Shown: positions 8,604 to 17,758, counted from the stretch's first letter. The stretch is DNA of 64,000 bases from Pelomonas sp937871895 (GCF_046348265.1 NZ_JAXMEO010000011.1), one strand, 5' to 3'. Notes: a model not told the origin generated them from the sequence alone. A program made the numbers and translations.

Positions 8604-11114
8604 TTGAAAGTACATACCAGCGACGCTCCTTCCTCCACCGGGTTCGTGTTGCGCCAGGTTGCCTTGGCCGCCTTGCTTGCGGTCAGCGTCGATGCGAACG
8701 CGCTGGGGCTCGGCCGCATGAGCGTGCAGTCCGCCCTGGGCGAGACCATGCGCGCCGAGATCGACATCACCAGCCTCTCGGCCGAAGAAGCCGCCACGCT
8801 GAAGGCGCGCATCGCGCCAGCGGACACCTTCCGCACCACCGGCGTTGAGTTCAATCCGGTCCTGACCTCGACCCAGGTCAACGTGGTGCGCTTGGGCGGC
8901 AAGCCCGTGCTGCGCCTGACCAGCGATCGCGCCGTACAAGAGCCCTTCGTGGACGTGATCCTTGAGCTGACGTGGTCGGGTGGCCGCCTGGTGCGCGAGT
9001 ACACCTTGCTCTTTGATCCCCCAAGCCTGGCCAAGCCAGCTCCGGCGCCAGTTGCTGTAGCACCTGCGGCGCCTGTGGCTGCCGAACCCGTTGCACCGCC
9101 GCCGCCAGCCGCGCCAGTGGCGCTGGCCCGTCCGCCCGTGGCTGCGCCAGCATCGGCGCCTGCTGCTGCTGCGCCCGCACCGCGTGCTGCAGCCCCCGCG
9201 CCCGCGCCGGCCCCCGTGGCCGCCGCGCCTGCCCCGGCGCCGGTGCCACGTCCGGCTTCGAGCGCTGGCTCCGAGTACACCGTCCAACCCGGCGACTCAC
9301 TGTCCAAGGTGGCGGCCAAGACTCAGGTGTCCGGCATCTCGCTGGACCAGATGCTCGTCGGCCTGTTCCGTCAGAACCCGTCCGCCTTCATCGAAAGCAA
9401 CATGAACCGGCTGCGCGCCGGTGCCGTGCTGCAGGTGCCCGACAGCGAGACGCTGAACTCGCTGTCGCCGAGCGAAGCGCGTCAGGTCATCCTGGCCCAG
9501 AGTGCTGATTTCTCGGCCTATCGCCAGCGGCTGGCGAGCGTGGCGCCCTTGATCCCATCGAATGGCGACGAGCGCAAGGCCAGCGGCCAGGTTCAGGCTG
9601 CGGTGGAAGACCGCAAGCCCACCGCCGCGCCCAAGCCTGACAAGCTGATGCTCAGCAAGCCGTCCGGCCCTGGTTCGGCGCCGGAGGCCACGGCCTCCAA
9701 GGCGACGGAGAAGAAGGATGTCGCCGCTCGCGTTGCCGAGCTGACGCGCAATGTCGAGGAGCTCAAGCAGCTCTCCGCCGCCGTCAAGCCCGCGCCGGGT
9801 GCGCAGCCTGGCCCAGCAGCTGCGCCCGCATCGTCGGCCTTGCCAGCGGTTGCAGCCCCGGTGGTGACCCCCGCCGCGTCGGCAGCCCTGGTGGCCGCCA
9901 GCGCCGCCTCGCGCCCGGCCTCCCGGCCTGTCGCCCCGGCCGTGGCGCCACCGCCGGTGCAAGAGACGCCGAGCTTCCTGGACTCGCTGCTCGACAGCCC
10001 CTTCGTACTGCCCGTGGTCGGTGTTCTGGTTGCCGTCCTCGGGGGCATCGGCCTCGTCCGCATGCGCTCGCGCCGGCCCTCGTTCTCGGCCGAGACCGGC
10101 TTCCACGAAAGCCGTCTGCAGCCCGATTCGTTCTTTGGTGGCACGGGCGGCCAACGCGTCGACACCCGCGATGCCCAGCACAGCGGCCAGTCGTCGATGA
10201 GCTATTCGCTCAGCCAGCTCGATGCCATTGGTGATGTGGACCCCGTGGCCGAAGCCGACGTCTACCTGGCCTATGGCCGCGACCTGCAGGCTGAAGAAAT
10301 CCTCAAGGAAGCCCTGCGCGCCAATCCATCGCGCCTGGCCATCCGCCTCAAGCTGCTTGAGGTCTACGCCAAGCGGCGCGACACCAAGGGCTTCGAGCAA
10401 CTGGCCATCCAGCTCTACGCCGAAACCAAGGGCACGGGCGAGGACTGGGCGAAGGCCCAGGAAATGGGTCGTGGCCTCGACCCCGAGAACCCGCTCTACC
10501 AGCCTGGCGGTGCACCACTGCCGCTCGACGACGGCTCCAACATCCGCCCCGAGCCGATGAACGCGACCACGCTGCCTCAGACAGCATTGCCGCCCGTGCC
10601 CAAGAGCAGCTTTGCCGCGACCGACGCGCTGTCGCGCTCCGGTCCGGACACGGGCCCCGTCAGCGGCTTCGATCTTGGTCTCGACCTCGATCTCAGCGCG
10701 CCGGAGCCAGTCTCCACCAGCGCCATGGCCTCCACCCAGGCGATGCCGGCTTCCGTCGAGCAGGCCCCGATGCCGATGGACCTGGACGTCTCACGCCCTG
10801 GCGGCCGCAGCGTGCCGCCGGCACCGGATCTGGAGTTCGAGCCCAAGGCCAAGAGCATGGACATCGAGTTCGATCTGGGGACCGACACCCGGCCGGGCCA
10901 GGTTGACGAGCCGACGCCGGACCACTTGGCCAACGCCATCGACGCCTTGGGCGATGACGACGGTGATCCGCTGGTGCGCCAGTTGGAACTGGCCGAAGAG
11001 TTCCGCCAGATCGGAGATACCGAAGGTGCGCGCGAAGTGCTGCAGGAGCTGGTGCAGCAGGCCACGGGGTCCATCAAGACGCGTGCCATGGCCATGCTCG
11101 AAGAGCTGCGCTGA
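8604..11114 (+). CDS. fimV: FimV-like polar hub / peptidoglycan-binding protein
   Basis: 836 residues. Order of parts: signal peptide ending near DANA; the FimV N-terminal domain (GLGRMSVQSALGETMRAEID); a long Pro/Ala linker (about residues 150-215); a LysM-type domain starting EYTVQPGDSLSKVAAK; a second Ala-rich linker; one membrane segment (FVLPVVGVLVAVLGGIGLV); an acidic cytoplasmic part; and a C-terminal FimV/TPR segment (DPLVRQLELAEEFRQIGDTEGA). FimV organises the cell pole for type IV pili and motility. The start is uncertain: TTG 8604 (GGGGAAA six bases upstream) gives the neatest signal peptide; GTG 8574 has a stronger Shine-Dalgarno but lies inside a perfect hairpin. Location between asd and truA is typical for the order. 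Confidence 0.85.
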   Translation: MKVHTSDAPSSTGFVLRQVALAALLAVSVDANALGLGRMSVQSALGETMRAEIDITSLSAEEAATLKARIAPADTFRTTGVEFNPVLTSTQVNVVRLGGKPVLRLTSDRAVQEPFVDVILELTWSGGRLVREYTLLFDPPSLAKPAPAPVAVAPAAPVAAEPVAPPPPAAPVALARPPVAAPASAPAAAAPAPRAAAPAPAPAPVAAAPAPAPVPRPASSAGSEYTVQPGDSLSKVAAKTQVSGISLDQMLVGLFRQNPSAFIESNMNRLRAGAVLQVPDSETLNSLSPSEARQVILAQSADFSAYRQRLASVAPLIPSNGDERKASGQVQAAVEDRKPTAAPKPDKLMLSKPSGPGSAPEATASKATEKKDVAARVAELTRNVEELKQLSAAVKPAPGAQPGPAAAPASSALPAVAAPVVTPAASAALVAASAASRPASRPVAPAVAPPPVQETPSFLDSLLDSPFVLPVVGVLVAVLGGIGLVRMRSRRPSFSAETGFHESRLQPDSFFGGTGGQRVDTRDAQHSGQSSMSYSLSQLDAIGDVDPVAEADVYLAYGRDLQAEEILKEALRANPSRLAIRLKLLEVYAKRRDTKGFEQLAIQLYAETKGTGEDWAKAQEMGRGLDPENPLYQPGGAPLPLDDGSNIRPEPMNATTLPQTALPPVPKSSFAATDALSRSGPDTGPVSGFDLGLDLDLSAPEPVSTSAMASTQAMPASVEQAPMPMDLDVSRPGGRSVPPAPDLEFEPKAKSMDIEFDLGTDTRPGQVDEPTPDHLANAIDALGDDDGDPLVRQLELAEEFRQIGDTEGAREVLQELVQQATGSIKTRAMAMLEELR

Positions 11115-11131
11115 TCGCGTTCCAGCATCTC

Positions 11132-11164
11132 AGGCGCTCGGCCCCGGTCGAGCGCCTTTTTCTT
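11132..11164 (+). terminator. Intrinsic terminator between fimV and truA
   Basis: Stem AGGCGCTCG/CGAGCGCCT, loop GCCCCGGT, then TTTTTCTTT. The truA ATG follows 7 bases after the T-tract, leaving no room for a separate promoter. Confidence 0.9.
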
Positions 11165-11171
11165 TGTCGTC

Positions 11172-11960
11172 ATGCCTCGCATTGCACTCGGCGTTTGCTA
11201 CCGCGGATCCGCCTACCAGGGCTGGCAGAGCCAGCCCGGCGGCCGGACGGTGCAGGACGTGCTTGAGAAGGCACTGCGCCAGTTTGCCGACCAGCCCGTG
11301 CGCACGCTGTGCGCCGGGCGCACCGACACGGGCGTCCACGCGCTCAACCAGGTCGTGCACTTCGACATCGAGATCGAGCGCGAGCTGTTCTCTTGGGTGC
11401 GTGGCGTCAACCGCTACCTGCCGCCGGACGTCGCTGTGCAGTGGAGCCGCGTGGTCTCGCCCGATTTCCATGCCCGCAATAGCGCACGGGCGCGGCGCTA
11501 TGCCTATTTGCTGCTGGCCTCACCCGTGCGCCCGGCGATCGAGTCAGGCCAGGCGGGCTGGGTCTTTCGGCCGCTGGACGAAGCCGCGATGCGGGAGGCC
11601 GCCGGTCTGTTGATCGGTGAGCATGACTTCAGCGCCTTCCGTGCCGCCGAGTGCCAGGCGGCGAGCCCGGTCAAGCAACTGCGCGAGATTGCCATCCGAC
11701 GTCATGGCGCTTACTGGCGTTTCGAGTTCGAGGCCAACGCCTTTTTGCACCACATGGTGCGCAATCTGATGGGCTGCCTGCTGGCCGTTGGCACGGGCAG
11801 CCGGCCGGCCGCCTGGGTGGCCGAGGTGCTGGCCGCCCGCAAGCGCGAGGCTGCCGCGCCCACCTTTGCGCCGGACGGGCTCTACTTTCTTGGGCCTCGC
11901 TACGATCAAGACCTGCAAATTCCCGAGCGCACCGCCGCTTTCGACTGGCTACCTGGATGA
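11172..11960 (+). CDS. truA: tRNA pseudouridine(38-40) synthase
   Basis: 262 residues. TruA converts U38-U40 of tRNA anticodon stems to pseudouridine. The catalytic Asp is in CAGRTDTGVHALNQVVHFD; the N-terminus IALGVCYRGSAYQGWQ and the C-terminal FLHHMVRNLMGCLLAVG are typical. The start follows an intrinsic terminator almost immediately and has no Shine-Dalgarno (upstream is the T-rich tail), so expression must come from read-through or an unusual start. The stop overlaps the trpF start as ATGA (11957-11960), beginning the truA-to-purF supercluster. Confidence 0.97.
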   Translation: MPRIALGVCYRGSAYQGWQSQPGGRTVQDVLEKALRQFADQPVRTLCAGRTDTGVHALNQVVHFDIEIERELFSWVRGVNRYLPPDVAVQWSRVVSPDFHARNSARARRYAYLLLASPVRPAIESGQAGWVFRPLDEAAMREAAGLLIGEHDFSAFRAAECQAASPVKQLREIAIRRHGAYWRFEFEANAFLHHMVRNLMGCLLAVGTGSRPAAWVAEVLAARKREAAAPTFAPDGLYFLGPRYDQDLQIPERTAAFDWLPG

Positions 11961-12604
11961 CCCACCGCACGCGCATCAAAGTTTGTGGCCTGCGCCGCGA
12001 GGCCGACGTGGCCGCCGCCGTCGAGGCCGGCGCTGACGCCATCGGCTTTGTGTTCTATGCCAAAAGCCCCCGTGCCGTCACGCCGGCCGATGCGGCCCGC
12101 CTGGCCCGGGCGCTGCCGCCCTTTGTGATGCCCGTAGGCCTGTTCGTCAATGCCAGTGACGCCGAACTGGGCGCGGCGCTGGACGCGGTGCCGAACATGC
12201 TGCTGCAGTTCCACGGTGATGAAACGGCGCTGCAGTGCGAGCGCGTGCAGCGTCCGTATATCCGGGCGGCCCGCATGGCGCCGGGCTTTGACTTGCTAAA
12301 CTTCGCAGCCTTTTTCCCCAGTGCCCAAGCCATCCTGCTCGACGCCCATGTCGAAGGCTATGGCGGCGGCGGCAAGGTCTTCGATTGGTCACTTCTGCCT
12401 CCAAGCGCTCCCTTTCCGGTCGTTTTGTCTGGTGGGTTGAGTGCGGCCAACGTCGCCGATGGCATTGCACGCGTCCGGCCTTGGGCCGTTGATGTGAGCT
12501 CCGGGGTCGAGTCCAGCAAGGGCGTCAAAGATCCCGGTCTGATCCACGAGTTCTGCGCCGCCGTTCGGCGTGCCGATCACGAACTCGACAGCACGAGATC
12601 CTGA
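11957..12604 (+). CDS. trpF: Phosphoribosylanthranilate isomerase
   Basis: 215 residues, a single TIM barrel. TrpF carries out the Amadori rearrangement of phosphoribosylanthranilate. IKVCGLRR contains the catalytic Cys, LLDAHVEGYGGGGKVFDW the catalytic Asp and phosphate loop, and PVVLSGGLSAANV the second phosphate loop. Start overlaps the truA stop; two bases separate its stop from trpB. Confidence 0.96.
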   Translation: MTHRTRIKVCGLRREADVAAAVEAGADAIGFVFYAKSPRAVTPADAARLARALPPFVMPVGLFVNASDAELGAALDAVPNMLLQFHGDETALQCERVQRPYIRAARMAPGFDLLNFAAFFPSAQAILLDAHVEGYGGGGKVFDWSLLPPSAPFPVVLSGGLSAANVADGIARVRPWAVDVSSGVESSKGVKDPGLIHEFCAAVRRADHELDSTRS

Positions 12605-12606
12605 CC

Positions 12607-13866
12607 ATGTTTGAGTATCAGCAGCCAGATGCCACCGGGCACTTCCGGGCCCCCAGCGGCCCGGTCTACGGGGGCAGCTTTGTCTCCGAAACGCTTGTCC
12701 ACGCGCTTGACCAGCTCAAGGACGCCTACGCCCACTACCGCAACGACCCCGACTTCGTCGCCGAGTTCAAGAAGGAGCTGGCGCACTTTGTGGGGCGCCC
12801 CAGCCCGATCTACCACGCCGAGCGACTGAGCCGCGAACTCGGCGGCGCGCAGATCTACCTCAAGCGCGAGGACCTCAACCACACGGGTGCCCACAAGATC
12901 AACAACGTGATTGGCCAGGCCTTGCTCGCCAAGCGCATGGGCAAGCCGCGGGTGATCGCCGAGACCGGCGCTGGCCAGCACGGCGTGGCCACGGCCACCA
13001 TCTGCGCCCGCTACGGGCTGGAGTGCGTGGTCTATATGGGCTCGGAGGACGTCAAGCGCCAGTCGCCCAATGTTTACCGCATGGGCCTGCTGGGTGCGCG
13101 CGTCGTGCCTGTCGAGTCCGGCAGCAAGACCCTGAAGGACGCCCTCAACGAGGCGATGCGTGACTGGGTCACCCACGTCGACAACACCTTCTACATCATC
13201 GGCACCGTGGCCGGCCCGCACCCCTACCCGATGATGGTGCGCGACTTCCAGCGCATCATTGGCGACGAATGCCTGGTTCAGATGCCCGAGATGGTGGGCC
13301 GCCAGCCAGACGCCGTGATCGCCTGTGTTGGCGGAGGCTCCAATGCCATCGGCATCTTCTACCCCTACATCCCGCACGAGCAGGTGCGCCTGATCGGCGT
13401 TGAGGCAGCGGGGCAGGGCGTTGACTCCGGGAAGCACGCCGCCACGCTGTCTGCGGGCAGCCCCGGCGTGCTGCATGGCAACCGCACCTATCTGCTGCAG
13501 GACGCCGATGGCCAGATCATCGAGACCCACTCGATCTCCGCTGGGCTTGACTACCCCGGCGTCGGCCCCGAGCACGCCCACCTCAAGGACATCGGCCGGG
13601 CCGAGTATGTGGGCGCGACGGACGACGAAGCGCTCGCCGCCTTCCACCGCCTGTGCCGCACCGAGGGCATCATCCCGGCGCTCGAATCGAGCCACGCGGT
13701 GGCGCATGCCATCAAGCTTGCGCCCACCCTGCCCAAGGAGCAGATCCTGCTGGTCAACCTCTCGGGACGGGGCGACAAGGACATCGGCACCGTGGCCGAC
13801 CTCGGCAAGGCCGAGTTCTACTGCCGGCCTTCGTGCCGGGGCCAGACCGTGAAGGGAGGGCTGTGA
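12607..13866 (+). CDS. trpB: Tryptophan synthase beta chain
   Basis: 419 residues, a few longer at the N-terminus than E. coli TrpB (397). PLP enzyme joining indole and serine. The PLP lysine is Lys97 in NHTGAHKINN; the phosphate-binding loop is CVGGGSNAIG. The stop overlaps trpA's ATG by one base (TGATG), which fits the need for equal alpha and beta subunits. Some Burkholderiales carry a DNA methyltransferase gene between trpB and trpA; it is absent here. Confidence 0.98.
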   Translation: MFEYQQPDATGHFRAPSGPVYGGSFVSETLVHALDQLKDAYAHYRNDPDFVAEFKKELAHFVGRPSPIYHAERLSRELGGAQIYLKREDLNHTGAHKINNVIGQALLAKRMGKPRVIAETGAGQHGVATATICARYGLECVVYMGSEDVKRQSPNVYRMGLLGARVVPVESGSKTLKDALNEAMRDWVTHVDNTFYIIGTVAGPHPYPMMVRDFQRIIGDECLVQMPEMVGRQPDAVIACVGGGSNAIGIFYPYIPHEQVRLIGVEAAGQGVDSGKHAATLSAGSPGVLHGNRTYLLQDADGQIIETHSISAGLDYPGVGPEHAHLKDIGRAEYVGATDDEALAAFHRLCRTEGIIPALESSHAVAHAIKLAPTLPKEQILLVNLSGRGDKDIGTVADLGKAEFYCRPSCRGQTVKGGL

Positions 13867-14660
13867 TGTCTCGCATCGAAGCCACCTTCAAGCAGTTGAA
13901 TGGCCGCAAGGCCTTGATTCCCTTCGTCACCGCTGGGGACCCCCACCCCAGCGCCACGGTCGATCTGCTCGTGGCGATGGCCGAGGCCGGCGCCGATGTG
14001 ATCGAGCTGGGCGTGCCCTTCTCGGACCCCATGGCCGACGGCCCCGTGATCCAGCGCGCCGGTGAGCGCGCGCTCAAGCACGGCATCGGTCTGCGTCAGG
14101 TGCTCGACTATGTGCGCGCCTTCCGCGCTCGCAATGCGGCGACCCCCATCGTCCTGATGGGTTACGCCAACCCCGTCGAGCGCTACGGGCAGGACGCCTT
14201 CGTGCGCGATGCGGCTGCAGCCGGGGTGGACGGTGTGCTCATCGTCGACTACCCGCCCGAGGAGTGCGAGGGCTTTGCCCAGGCGCTGCGTGGCGTGGGC
14301 ATGGACGCGATCTTTCTGCTGGCGCCGACCTCGACTGAGGCGCGCATGGCTCAGGTGGGGCGCCTGGCCAGCGGCTACGTCTACTACGTGTCGCTGCGCG
14401 GCGTGACCGGTGCCGGCCACCTGGACACCGGGGCGGTGGCCGACATGGTGCCGCGCATCCGCCGGCACGTGAGCGTGCCAGTGGGCGTGGGCTTTGGCAT
14501 CCGAGATGCCGCCACCGCCAAGGCCGTGGGCGCGGTGTCCGACGCGGTCGTGATTGGCTCCAAGTTGGTAGAACTCCTAGAGCGCCAGCCCGCCGATAAT
14601 GTGGCCCGCACCGGCGCGGCCTTCATCGCCGAAATCCGCGCCGCGCTCGACACTCTCTGA
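13866..14660 (+). CDS. trpA: Tryptophan synthase alpha chain
   Basis: 264 residues. Splits indole-3-glycerol phosphate and channels indole to TrpB. Motifs: LIPFVTAGDPHPSAT, the catalytic Glu in DVIELGVPFSDPMADGP, the catalytic Asp in GVLIVDYPPEE and the phosphate loop GVGFGIRDA. Overlaps trpB by one base and is followed after 10 bases by accD. Confidence 0.98.
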   Translation: MSRIEATFKQLNGRKALIPFVTAGDPHPSATVDLLVAMAEAGADVIELGVPFSDPMADGPVIQRAGERALKHGIGLRQVLDYVRAFRARNAATPIVLMGYANPVERYGQDAFVRDAAAAGVDGVLIVDYPPEECEGFAQALRGVGMDAIFLLAPTSTEARMAQVGRLASGYVYYVSLRGVTGAGHLDTGAVADMVPRIRRHVSVPVGVGFGIRDAATAKAVGAVSDAVVIGSKLVELLERQPADNVARTGAAFIAEIRAALDTL

Positions 14661-14670
14661 GGAACGACAC

Positions 14671-15543
14671 ATGAGTTGGCTCGACAAACTCCTGCCCCCG
14701 AAGATCCAGCAAGGCGATCCGGCGGACCGCCGCAGCGTGCCCGAAGGCCTGTGGATCAAGTGCCCGAGCTGCGAGACGGTGCTCTACAAGACCGACCTGG
14801 AGCAGAACGTCAACGTCTGCCCCAAGTGCTCGCACCACCACCGCATCGGCGCCCGGGCCCGGCTCGACGCCTTCCTCGACGGGGAAGGGCGCTACGAGAT
14901 CGGCCAGGAAGTGCTGCCCGTGGACGCCCTCAAGTTCAAGGACAGCAAGAAGTACCCGGACCGCCTCAAGGAAGCGCTGGAGTCCACCGGCGAGACCGAC
15001 GCGCTGATCGTGATGGGCGGCGCTGTGATGAGCGTGCCAGTGGTCGTGGCCTGCTTCGAGTTCGACTTCATGGGGGGCTCCATGGGCTCCGTGGTGGGCG
15101 AGCGCTTTGTGCGTGGCGTCGAGACGGCCATTGAGCAAAAGACGCCCTTCATCTGCTTCACCGCCACCGGCGGCGCGCGGATGCAGGAAGGCCTGCTCAG
15201 CCTGATGCAGATGGCCAAGACCAATGCCTCGCTCACGCGCCTAGCCAAAGCCAAATTGCCCTATGTCAGCGTGCTGACCGACCCGACCATGGGCGGCGTG
15301 TCGGCCAGCTTTGCCTTCGTGGGTGACATCGTCATTGCCGAGCCCAAGGCCTTGATCGGCTTTGCCGGCCCGCGCGTGATCGAGAACACCGTGCGCGAAA
15401 AGCTGCCGCCGGCCTTCCAGCGTGCTGAGTTCCTGATGGAGAAGGGCGCCGTGGACATGATCGTGGACCGTCGTCAACTGCGCGAGACCATCGCCCGCAG
15501 CCTTGCGATCTTGCAGCGCCAAAGCGCCGACGCCGTCGCTTGA
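14671..15543 (+). CDS. accD: Acetyl-CoA carboxylase carboxyltransferase subunit beta
   Basis: 290 residues. AccD pairs with AccA to move CO2 from carboxybiotin to acetyl-CoA. The N-terminal zinc ribbon is intact: Cys31 and Cys34 (CPSC), Cys50 and Cys53 (CPKC). The crotonase-fold core contains CFTATGGARMQEGLLSLMQM and DPTMGGVSASFA. A Shine-Dalgarno AGGAA precedes the ATG. An intrinsic terminator follows 18 bases after the stop. Confidence 0.98.
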   Translation: MSWLDKLLPPKIQQGDPADRRSVPEGLWIKCPSCETVLYKTDLEQNVNVCPKCSHHHRIGARARLDAFLDGEGRYEIGQEVLPVDALKFKDSKKYPDRLKEALESTGETDALIVMGGAVMSVPVVVACFEFDFMGGSMGSVVGERFVRGVETAIEQKTPFICFTATGGARMQEGLLSLMQMAKTNASLTRLAKAKLPYVSVLTDPTMGGVSASFAFVGDIVIAEPKALIGFAGPRVIENTVREKLPPAFQRAEFLMEKGAVDMIVDRRQLRETIARSLAILQRQSADAVA

Positions 15544-15561
15544 TCCTCGTTCCTACTTTCT

Positions 15562-15597
15562 CGGCCAGACCCCATCAAGGTCTGGCCGTTTTGTTTT
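15562..15597 (+). terminator. Intrinsic terminator between accD and folC
   Basis: Perfect 10-bp stem CGGCCAGACC/GGTCTGGCCG, loop CCATCAA, then TTTTGTTTT. The folC ATG begins at 15599, with one base between the T-tract and the start codon. Confidence 0.92.
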
Positions 15598-15598
15598 C

Positions 15599-16951
15599 AT
15601 GAACAGCCTCGACGATTGGCTGGCGCACTGCGAGCGCCTGCACCCCAAGACCATCGACATGACGCTGGACCGCGTGCGCGTGGTCAAAGAGCGTCTCGGG
15701 ATCACGTTCGACGCGCCGGTGGTGACGGTGGCGGGCACCAATGGCAAAGGCTCGACCTGCGCCATGCTGGAGTCCATCGCACTGCACGCGGGCTACCGCG
15801 TCGGGCTCTACATCAAGCCGCATCTGGTGCACTTCCAGGAACGCTGCCGCGTGGGCGGGGAGCCGGTGTCGGCCGCCAGCCTGCTGCCGCATTTCGAGGC
15901 TGTCGAGGCCGCGCGCCAAGGCGTCACGCTGACCTACTTCGAGTTCACCACCCTGGCCATCTTGCGACGCCTGCAGCATGAGCCGCTGGACCTGGTGATC
16001 CTGGAGGTGGGTTTGGGGGGGCGTTTGGATGCGGTGAATGTCATCGACGCCGATTGCGCCGTCATCACCAGCATTGACCTCGACCACACCGAGTTCCTGG
16101 GGCCGGACCGCGAATCGGTCGGGCGCGAGAAGGCGGGCATCCTGCGCGCTGGCCGACCGGCGGTGTGCAGCGACCCCATGCCCCCAGCATCCATCGCCGC
16201 GCGTGCGGCCGAGCTGGGCACAGACCTGCGCCAACTGGGCCGCGACTTCCACTTCAGTGGTGATCGCCAGCAATGGCAGTGGGCGGGCCGCGAGCGCCGC
16301 TTCTCTGGGCTGGCCTACCCAGCGCTGCGGGGTGTCAACCAGTTGCTGAACGCATCGGGGGTGTTGGCCGTTCTTGAGGCGTTGCACGAGCGTTTGCCGG
16401 TGGGGGCCCAGGCCATCCGCACAGGGCTCAGCCTCGTCGAGCTGCCCGGTCGCTTCCAGGTCTTGGCCGGCCAACCCGTGGTGGTGCTGGATGTGGCGCA
16501 CAACCCGCATGCGGTGGCGGCGCTGGCCCAGAACCTGGACCAAATGGGTTTTTTCCCCCGCACGCTGGTCGTCTTTGGCGCCATGGCAGACAAGGATCTG
16601 GCCGGCATCCTCGGCAAGATCGCGCCGCTGGTGGATGCCTGGTACTTCACCAGCCTGCCCTTGCCCCGGGCGGCAACGGCGGCAGCCCTGCAGCTGGGCT
16701 TTGAGGCGGCGAGGGCAGGGGGGCAGCTGCGTACGCCGACTTCCCTGCATCTGTCGACGCACGCAACACCACAAGAGGCCCTGGCCGCAGCGGCGGCCGA
16801 CGCGACCCCCGCCGATAGAATCCTGGTGTTCGGCTCCTTCTACACGGTGGGCGGCGTGCTGGCGGATGGGCCGCCTCGTGTGGTGGCAGGTCGAGACGCT
16901 GCGGCAGCCCCGCAAGCAGCCACGGCTCTGCCGGGTGCCCCGAACGCATAG
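15599..16951 (+). CDS. folC: Bifunctional folylpolyglutamate synthase / dihydrofolate synthase
   Basis: 450 residues. Mur-ligase-type ATP enzyme adding glutamate to dihydropteroate and tetrahydrofolate. Visible: P-loop TVAGTNGKGST, the segment YIKPHLVHFQERCRVGG, EVGLGGRLDAVNVIDAD and the C-terminal DVAHNPHAVAALAQNL. The N-terminus MNSLDDWLAHCERLHPKTID fits the family start, although the ATG directly abuts a terminator T-tract and has no Shine-Dalgarno. The residues after about 430 are Ala-rich and probably disordered. Confidence 0.96.
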   Translation: MNSLDDWLAHCERLHPKTIDMTLDRVRVVKERLGITFDAPVVTVAGTNGKGSTCAMLESIALHAGYRVGLYIKPHLVHFQERCRVGGEPVSAASLLPHFEAVEAARQGVTLTYFEFTTLAILRRLQHEPLDLVILEVGLGGRLDAVNVIDADCAVITSIDLDHTEFLGPDRESVGREKAGILRAGRPAVCSDPMPPASIAARAAELGTDLRQLGRDFHFSGDRQQWQWAGRERRFSGLAYPALRGVNQLLNASGVLAVLEALHERLPVGAQAIRTGLSLVELPGRFQVLAGQPVVVLDVAHNPHAVAALAQNLDQMGFFPRTLVVFGAMADKDLAGILGKIAPLVDAWYFTSLPLPRAATAAALQLGFEAARAGGQLRTPTSLHLSTHATPQEALAAAAADATPADRILVFGSFYTVGGVLADGPPRVVAGRDAAAAPQAATALPGAPNA

Positions 16952-16960
16952 GCCAGATCC

Positions 16961-17758
16961 ATGGGTTTGTTTTCCTTCCTTCGCCCCTCGACAGAACCGA
17001 CCCCCTCCAAGCGCCGCAACGGGCGCGCCGGAGGCGCCACCGAAACGGACGATGTGCAGCAGTTGCGTCTGCGAGCCAAGCGCCGCTTGATTGGCGCGGC
17101 GCTGCTGGTGTTGGTCGGCGTGGTGGTCTTCCCGCTCGTCTTCGAGACCCAGCCGCGCCCGATTCCCGTGGACTTGCCGATCAGCATCCCCAGGAAGGAC
17201 ACCGTTGCGACTTTGGTGGTGCCGGCGCCAGCAGCGCTGGCGTCGGAGCCTGCGGCCACGGCCCCGATTGAGCCGGCCGTCGAGCCGGCATCCAGTGCCA
17301 AAGCGGGCGAAAAGGCGACGGACAAGCTGTCGGACAAATCACCGGAGAAATCGCCGGACAAGTCGCCGGAGAAAGCAGCAGACAAGGCCGCCGACAAAGC
17401 CGCCGCCAAGCCCACCGAAAAGGCCGCACCCAAGCCCGCGGCCAAGGCGGCTGAGGCCGATGCGGCGCGCATCCAGGCCTTGCTCGATGGCAAGGACGCG
17501 CCGCGCAAGGCGGAGGCAGCCCCTGGCGGGCAACGCTTCATCGTCCAGGTGGGCGCGTTCAGTGACGCCAAGGCGGCGCAGGAGATGCGCCACAAGGTGG
17601 AGAAGCTGGGGCTCAAGACCTACGCGCAGTCCGTGGAGACGCCGGACGGCACCCGGGTGCGTGTGCGGGTGGGGACCTTTGCAAGCCGTGATGACGCCGC
17701 CAAGGCCGCAGCCAAGCTGCACGCGGCGGGGCTCGCCGGGACGGTGTTGACGCTTTGA
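16961..17758 (+). CDS. SPOR-domain inner-membrane protein (DedD/FtsN-like)
   Basis: 265 residues. A cytoplasmic basic N-terminus is followed by one transmembrane segment (LIGAALLVLVGVVVFPLVF, about residues 43-61), a periplasmic low-complexity linker made of short D/E-K-S/A-P/A repeats (DNA about 17310-17450), and a C-terminal SPOR domain starting RFIVQVGAFSDAKAAQEM. SPOR domains bind denuded glycan strands at division septa. The position between folC and cvpA is that of dedD in E. coli. The stop overlaps the cvpA start (TGATG). Confidence 0.9.
   Translation: MGLFSFLRPSTEPTPSKRRNGRAGGATETDDVQQLRLRAKRRLIGAALLVLVGVVVFPLVFETQPRPIPVDLPISIPRKDTVATLVVPAPAALASEPAATAPIEPAVEPASSAKAGEKATDKLSDKSPEKSPDKSPEKAADKAADKAAAKPTEKAAPKPAAKAAEADAARIQALLDGKDAPRKAEAAPGGQRFIVQVGAFSDAKAAQEMRHKVEKLGLKTYAQSVETPDGTRVRVRVGTFASRDDAAKAAAKLHAAGLAGTVLTL

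Noticed and set aside
9020..9260. Repetitive-looking CCGGCGCC/GCGCCTGC-rich stretch, possible CRISPR or tandem repeat
   Set aside because: No constant repeat-spacer periodicity; it encodes the Pro/Ala linker of FimV.
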